From Geothermobacter sp964441925 (lineage in GTDB: Bacteria; Desulfobacterota; Desulfuromonadia; Desulfuromonadales; Geothermobacteraceae), in NCBI GenBank assembly GCA_964441925.1, contig CAYTVY010000144.1, positions 1-5,989 of the forward strand: a stretch of DNA of 5,989 bases, written 5' to 3'. Each line of letters opens with the position of its first letter. The stretch's first letter is position 1. Positions 1-5,989 of the stretch are shown here, one piece after another. The notes beneath the pieces were generated by a model. The model saw nothing but the letters and a program-made list of their open reading frames with translations, was not told the origin of the DNA and made no database searches. Made by a program: the position numbers and the translations under genes.

Positions 1-1
1 C

Positions 2-88
2 TGGGCCAGTCTGCTGGACAGCAGATGGCCCTTCCTGCTAACATACCCCGAATCCGGCCAGGCCACGGCGGCCCTGAACTGCAGGTAA
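2..88 (+). CDS. C-terminal end of an unidentified upstream gene (partial)
   Basis: The frame beginning at base 2 stays open for 28 codons and stops at TAA 86-88, eight bases before the next gene's ATG. About four fifths of its codons end in G or C, matching the confirmed genes here. The other two forward frames stop at 39-41 and 97-99 and show weaker third-position bias. The visible peptide reads WASLLDSRWPFLLTYPESGQ and then eight more residues ending in NCR. It contains no motif I can assign, so I give no function. The tight spacing to the peptidase suggests that the operon begins upstream of this window. The main alternative is that this is simply leader DNA with chance bias. Confidence 0.45.
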   Translation, partial: WASLLDSRWPFLLTYPESGQATAALNCR

Positions 89-95
89 GTTTGCG

Positions 96-1424
96 ATGAA
101 TTTCGATTTTCAGCCACCCCGCCAGAGCATGGCACGACGCAGGGGACGGTGGGTTCTCCCCGTCCTGGCGCTGAGCTGTTTTCTGCTGCTGGTTCTTGGG
201 GTCGTACTGACCCGACAGCCACTGGTCAACCCGACCGAGGCCCGGACCGAACCGGTCACCGAAATCGAGGCCCCGCCGCCACCGAAGATCGAGCGGACGG
301 TCATCGCCGATACCATCGCCCCCGGCGAGACCCTGACGTCGCTGCTCGGGGACTACCTCAGCCCGCGGGAAATTCTGCAACTCAGCAAAAAAAGCGAGAA
401 GGTCTTCCCCCTGTCCCGCATCTGCGCCGGCCAGCCCTACCGCATCTGCCTGGCCGACGGCCGGCTCGAACGCTTCGAATACGACATCGATCGTGACGAA
501 GAGCTGATCATCGTCCCCCGGCAGGACGATTTTCTCGTCGAGCGCAAACCGATTCCCTACGACGTCCGCGTCGACCACGTGCAGGGGACCATCCGCAGCA
601 GCCTGTTCGAGGCGGTGTCCGACATCGGCGAGCAGCCCGAGCTGGCCCTGGCCCTGGCCGACATCTTCGCCTGGGACATCGATTTCATCCTCGACATCCG
701 AGCCGGCGACAGCTTCCAGGCCCTGGTCGAAAAACGCTTCCGCGACGGCAAACCGGCCGGCTACGGCCGTATTCTGGCGGCCGAGTTCACCAACCGGGGC
801 CGCATCTATCGCGCCTTCCTCTTTCAGGACGGCGACAAGCCGCCATCCTACTACGACGAACAGGGGCACAGCGTGCGCAAGGCCTTTCTCAAGGCACCGC
901 TCAAGTTCAGCCGCATCTCCAGCGGTTTCACCATGCGCCGCTTTCACCCGATCCGCAAGACCTGGCGCGCCCATCCGGCCATCGACTACGCCGCCCCGAC
1001 CGGCACCCCGATCAAGGCGGTGGGGGACGGCGTCATCAGCCGCAAGGGCTACACCAAGGGCAACGGCAACTTCATCGAGATCCGGCACAACAGCAGCTAC
1101 AAGACGCTCTACCTGCACATGAGCAGGTTCGCCCGCGGCATCCGCAAGGGACGCCGCGTCCGCCAGGGGCAGGTCATCGGTTACGTCGGCGCCACCGGTC
1201 TGGCCACGGGGCCGCACCTCTGTTTCCGCATGTACCGCAACGGCAAGCCGGTCAATCCGACCCGCATCAAGTCGCCGCCGATGGCACCGGTCTCCAAGGC
1301 CAACCGTCCGCTCTTTCTCGACATGATCCAGCCCTGGATCGCCCGCTTCGAGCAGCCGGACAAGGAACCGGTCATCCAGGCCCGGCTGGAGAAGAGCGGC
1401 GACAGCCGGCACGACGGGAGGTAG
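96..1424 (+). CDS. M23 family murein endopeptidase, MepM/Csd3/ShyA-like, membrane-anchored
   Basis: Probable zinc metallopeptidase of the LytM/M23 type, expected to cut peptidoglycan cross-links in the periplasm during wall growth. Residues 1-18 are basic and cytoplasmic, followed by a single hydrophobic helix at about 19-38 that works as an uncleaved anchor or signal. A Pro-rich linker (about 59-63) leads into a LysM/OapA-like segment (about 70-150, 'APGETLTSLL'), then a Csd3_N2-like middle domain (about 155-265), then the M23 domain (about 272-390). Catalytic-site motifs are H293-xxx-D297 (HPAIDYAAPTGTP), H341 (YLHMS) and H374 in GPHLCF. The usual HxH is HxC here, so the last zinc ligand is Cys376. 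The three-domain build and 442-residue length match full-length MepM-type enzymes, in which the N-terminal domains can occlude the active site. ATG 96 is preferred because AGGTAA lies about ten bases upstream; the alternative ATG at 129 has no visible ribosome site. The exact bond cleaved is inferred. Confidence 0.88.
   Translation: MNFDFQPPRQSMARRRGRWVLPVLALSCFLLLVLGVVLTRQPLVNPTEARTEPVTEIEAPPPPKIERTVIADTIAPGETLTSLLGDYLSPREILQLSKKSEKVFPLSRICAGQPYRICLADGRLERFEYDIDRDEELIIVPRQDDFLVERKPIPYDVRVDHVQGTIRSSLFEAVSDIGEQPELALALADIFAWDIDFILDIRAGDSFQALVEKRFRDGKPAGYGRILAAEFTNRGRIYRAFLFQDGDKPPSYYDEQGHSVRKAFLKAPLKFSRISSGFTMRRFHPIRKTWRAHPAIDYAAPTGTPIKAVGDGVISRKGYTKGNGNFIEIRHNSSYKTLYLHMSRFARGIRKGRRVRQGQVIGYVGATGLATGPHLCFRMYRNGKPVNPTRIKSPPMAPVSKANRPLFLDMIQPWIARFEQPDKEPVIQARLEKSGDSRHDGR
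1416..1422 (+). promoter_or_regulatory. Strong Shine-Dalgarno site for the lipoprotein gene
   Basis: GGGAGGT lies six bases before ATG 1428 and overlaps the last codons and TAG stop of the peptidase gene. It is the best ribosome-binding site in the window. It fixes the lipoprotein start and suggests efficient translation of that small gene from a shared message. Confidence 0.75.
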
Positions 1425-1427
1425 ACG

Positions 1428-1733
1428 ATGCTCCGGTGGTTGCTTTTTGCCACACTGTTGCCGCTGTCTTGTACCGGCTGTCTCGCCGACCGGCCGCCCG
1501 CATCGCAAAATGCACCGATCAGTTTCACCGGCCGGGTCGTCTATGTACCGCTCGAGGGCGGCTTCTACGGTCTCGAGGACGCCCAGGGAAACCATTACCT
1601 GCCGGACCACATCCCCGCCGACCTGCGCCGGGACGGCCAGCCGGTACGGGTGCTCGCCCGTCCGGCCCCTCCCACCGTCGGTTACCGCATGTGGGGGCGG
1701 CGGATCCTCGTCGAAAAGATCGCACCGCCATGA
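1428..1733 (+). CDS. Small probable lipoprotein with an 'EGGFYG' domain, function unknown
   Basis: A 101-residue exported protein. Residues 1-18 form a short signal peptide (one Arg, a hydrophobic core, then Cys), and Cys15 or Cys18 would be the lipidated residue. Neither fits the classical LxxC lipobox well (PLSC or CTGC). The mature part, about 31-98, is one compact domain with alternating beta-like stretches: ISFTGRVVYVPLEGGFYGLE, then HYLPDHIPADL, a DGQPVRV strand, and VGYRMWGRRILVEKI at the end. From memory, the pattern GxVxYxxLEGGFYG...LP...DGxxVxF...MWG recurs in small uncharacterised bacterial and archaeal proteins and looks like an OB-type barrel; this is recollection, not a search result. 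The gene sits between a murein hydrolase and a DUF362 gene, and its stop overlaps the next start as ATGA. An envelope location is likely and its role is unknown. Confidence 0.8.
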   Translation: MLRWLLFATLLPLSCTGCLADRPPASQNAPISFTGRVVYVPLEGGFYGLEDAQGNHYLPDHIPADLRRDGQPVRVLARPAPPTVGYRMWGRRILVEKIAPP

Positions 1734-2569
1734 ACCCGGCCTGCCACCTGCAACCCTTTGAAAGTTTCGGTGAGTCCCTGCCCCTGGCGCTTTCCGCCAT
1801 CGATGCCGGAAAGCGGCTCTCCGATGTCCGTACGGTCATCATCAAACCGAATCTGGTGACCGATGACCCGCCGCCGGTCACCCTGCCGGTCGAGGCGGTC
1901 ATGGTGCTGGTACGCTGGCTGCGCAACCAGACCGACGCCCGTATCGTCATCGCCGAGGGAACCGGCGACCGGCTGCACTCGACCATCAAGGTCTTCGACC
2001 ATCTCGGCTACATGGCCCTGGCCGAACGCTACGACCTGAAACTGATCGACCTCAACCAGGCACCGGTCGCCGAACTTGACCGGGACGACTGCCGGCTCTT
2101 TCCCCGGCTCTACCTGCCGGAAATCCTGCTCGACGCCTTCGTCGTCTCCTTCGCCGTGCTCAAGGCCCACAGCCTGGCCGGCGTCACCCTCTGCATGAAA
2201 AACATGATCGGCTGCGCCCCTCCCCGTTTCTACCAGCAGGGAGGGCATTGGAAGAAATCGGCCTTCCACCGGCAGATCCATCGCGCCATCGTCGAGCTGA
2301 ACCTGCACCGTAAACCAGACCTGGCCCTGATCGATGCCAGCGTCGGCCTGGCCGAGCATCATCTGGGCGGTCCGGTCTGCGACCCACCGCCGAACCGGCT
2401 CGTCGCCGGTTTCGACCCGGTGGCGGTCGATGCCGCCGGCGCCCTGCTGCTCGGCCGCGACTGGCGCCAGGTGCCGCACATTGCCATGGCCCAGGGTCCG
2501 CTCGGCTCGGCCGAGGAAGGGGAACGCGCCTGGCGGCGACAATCTCCGCCACCAACCGGCCGCCACTGA
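1730..2569 (+). CDS. DUF362 domain protein, short form without ferredoxin domain
   Basis: A 279-residue protein with DUF362 hallmarks: VIIKPNLV (about 36-43), an IVIAEGTG strand-turn (72-79), a segment running into K145AHSLAGVTLCMKNMIGC (145-162), LALIDASVGLAEHHLGGP (198-215), and GFDPVAVDA (227-235). Family members are widespread in anaerobes, some carry a 4Fe-4S ferredoxin module, and their biochemical activity is not settled. This copy has no CxxCxxCxxxC cluster and no signal peptide, so it is probably cytoplasmic. The reading frame stays open upstream to 1436, but that part overlaps the lipoprotein gene and encodes Arg/Pro-rich shadow sequence. ATG 1730 puts the protein start just before the conserved region and gives an ATGA overlap typical of translational coupling. 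The ribosome site (GAAAAGA, within the preceding gene) is weak, which fits coupling. The last 15 residues are Arg/Pro-rich and probably disordered. Family assignment is firm; function is not. Confidence 0.85.
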   Translation: MNPACHLQPFESFGESLPLALSAIDAGKRLSDVRTVIIKPNLVTDDPPPVTLPVEAVMVLVRWLRNQTDARIVIAEGTGDRLHSTIKVFDHLGYMALAERYDLKLIDLNQAPVAELDRDDCRLFPRLYLPEILLDAFVVSFAVLKAHSLAGVTLCMKNMIGCAPPRFYQQGGHWKKSAFHRQIHRAIVELNLHRKPDLALIDASVGLAEHHLGGPVCDPPPNRLVAGFDPVAVDAAGALLLGRDWRQVPHIAMAQGPLGSAEEGERAWRRQSPPPTGRH

Positions 2570-2584
2570 AACCGGCATTCTCTC

Positions 2585-2596
2585 GGGGAACGGGAC
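2585..2596 (+). promoter_or_regulatory. Purine-rich ribosome-binding region before the GTG start of the kinase
   Basis: GGGGAACGGGAC directly precedes GTG 2597, with GGGGAA six bases away. The first downstream in-frame ATG is past residue 80, which would remove the signal peptide. The signal peptide together with this purine stretch therefore supports GTG as the start. The match to AGGAGG is only partial. Confidence 0.45.
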
Positions 2597-5325
<2,729 letters not shown>

Positions 5326-5329
<4 letters not shown>

Positions 5330-5928
5330 ACTATCTGGTCCACCTCTACCTTTCCGATCCCGATCCCGAGGTGCGACTCGGCAACCTGCTCGGCGACTGG
5401 GTGAAGGGACGGCTCGACCCACAGGCATGGCCGGCCGGGGTTCTGCGGGGACTGCGGCAGCACCGCCAGGTCGACCGGCTGGCCCAGACGGCACCGGCGG
5501 TGCAGCGCAGCAAGGCCCGTATCGCCGCCCGGTTCGGCCTGCTCAGGCCCATCCTGATCGACGTCTTTTACGATCACCTGCTGGCGGCCCACTGGACGGA
5601 ATTCCACCCGCAGCCGCTGGCGGAATTCGCCGCCGATATCTACCGGCTCCTCGACCGGCACGCCGCCCTGCTGCCGGCCGCCTTCAGGCCGGTGGCCCGG
5701 CGCATGGCCGATCACAACTGGCTGCTCGGCTATCGCGATCCAAAATGCGTTCCGCGGGTTCTGCAATCCCTGGCCGAACGTCTGCGACGGCCGACGATCC
5801 TGGCCACGGGAGCGGCCGAGCTCGCGCGCGACCGCGACGGTTTCTACGCCGACCTGCAAACGTTCCTGCCGGCGGCGCGCAATGCCCTGCAGGCCTCAAC
5901 CGGCCCGGACCATATCCCGAAGCCGTGA
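5326..5928 (+). CDS. acpH: Acyl carrier protein phosphodiesterase (AcpH family, DUF479)
   Basis: A 200-residue protein that aligns by eye along most of its length with E. coli AcpH: MNYLVHLYLS against MNFLAHLHLA at the start, GNLLGDWVKG (19-28), HRQVDRL (46-52), LIDVFYDHLLAAHW (77-90) and NWLLGYRD (131-138). The characterised enzyme is metal-dependent and removes the 4'-phosphopantetheine arm from holo-ACP, giving apo-ACP in the cytoplasm; its physiological purpose is unclear. Candidate metal/catalytic residues, HD-like, are D24, H46, D50, D83 and H84, all retained. The length is close to that of the E. coli enzyme (about 193 residues). GTG 5326 is chosen because the homology begins at residue 1 and it forms a GTGA overlap with the kinase stop, implying translational coupling. 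Only a weak AGG lies upstream. The final ten or so residues (from S191) are outside the family core. Pairing with a sensor kinase is unusual and may or may not be functional. Confidence 0.85.
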
Positions 5929-5989
5929 TTCCGGTGGGCAAGCGGCACAAGTCATTGTCCGACGGGAACCCGCCGGTCCGGAACGATCA
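5929..5989 (+). other. Short non-coding tail after acpH, no gene seen
   Basis: These 61 bases contain no plausible gene start with a ribosome site on either strand. CCGGTGGG at 5931-5938 can pair with CCCGCCGG at 5969-5976 (one G-U pair) across a 30-base loop. A smaller interrupted hairpin can form around 5957-5976. Neither is followed by a T-run inside the window, so I do not call a terminator. The operon could continue or end just beyond the edge. Confidence 0.4.

Noticed and set aside
149..496. Other open frames on both strands within the peptidase, kinase and acpH genes
   Set aside because: They are Arg/Pro/Ser-rich translations typical of shifted frames in G+C-rich coding DNA, lie fully inside genes with clear domain support, and show no motif of their own.
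642..659. Three tandem CTGGCC units inside the peptidase gene
   Set aside because: They encode an Ala-Leu helix segment in a G+C-rich gene; this is low-complexity coding sequence, not a functional repeat.
1436..1729. Upstream in-frame extension of the DUF362 gene (about 98 extra codons)
   Set aside because: It overlaps the whole lipoprotein gene in another frame, encodes Arg/Pro-rich sequence without family similarity, and lacks a ribosome site. ATG 1730 fits the family start and the ATGA overlap.
5931..5976. Inverted repeat CCGGTGGG / CCCGCCGG after acpH as a terminator
   Set aside because: The loop is about 30 bases and there is no T-run before the window ends. In G+C-rich DNA an 8-base match of this kind is weak evidence.

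Overview
The window is one strand-coherent, gene-dense stretch of bacterial chromosome. All recognisable genes lie on the + strand, gaps are at most 27 bases, and G+C is high, roughly two thirds by eye, with G/C-ending codons. The gene set is a MepM/Csd3-type murein endopeptidase, a small 'EGGFYG' lipoprotein, a ferredoxin-less DUF362 protein, a hybrid histidine kinase with an ABC-substrate-binding-like sensor, and an ACP phosphodiesterase. Together with the high G+C this suggests a Gram-negative bacterium of the former Deltaproteobacteria, perhaps Desulfuromonadales/Geobacterales. That placement is inferred from gene style, not from a marker gene.

Layout. Positions 1-88 look like the last 28 codons of an unidentified upstream gene. 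An M23 peptidase follows at 96-1424. A strong Shine-Dalgarno sequence at its 3' end serves a 101-residue probable lipoprotein at 1428-1733. The lipoprotein's stop overlaps (ATGA) the start of a DUF362 protein at 1730-2569. After 27 bases comes a 910-residue membrane-bound hybrid sensor kinase at 2597-5329. Its stop overlaps (GTGA) the start of an AcpH-type phosphodiesterase at 5326-5928. The last 61 bases hold no recognisable gene and no convincing terminator.

How the genes fit together. The spacing and the two 4-base overlaps suggest one transcript. Two or three products act at the cell envelope: the peptidase on peptidoglycan, the lipoprotein at a membrane, and the kinase with a periplasmic ligand-binding domain. 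AcpH acts in the cytoplasm on acyl carrier protein, which ties it to lipid synthesis. No established pathway joins all five, so this may be an operon of convenience. I see no mobile element, CRISPR array, RNA gene or defence cassette, and nothing that amounts to a clearly new system. The point most worth a second look is a Cys replacing the usual zinc-binding His in the M23 peptidase active site.
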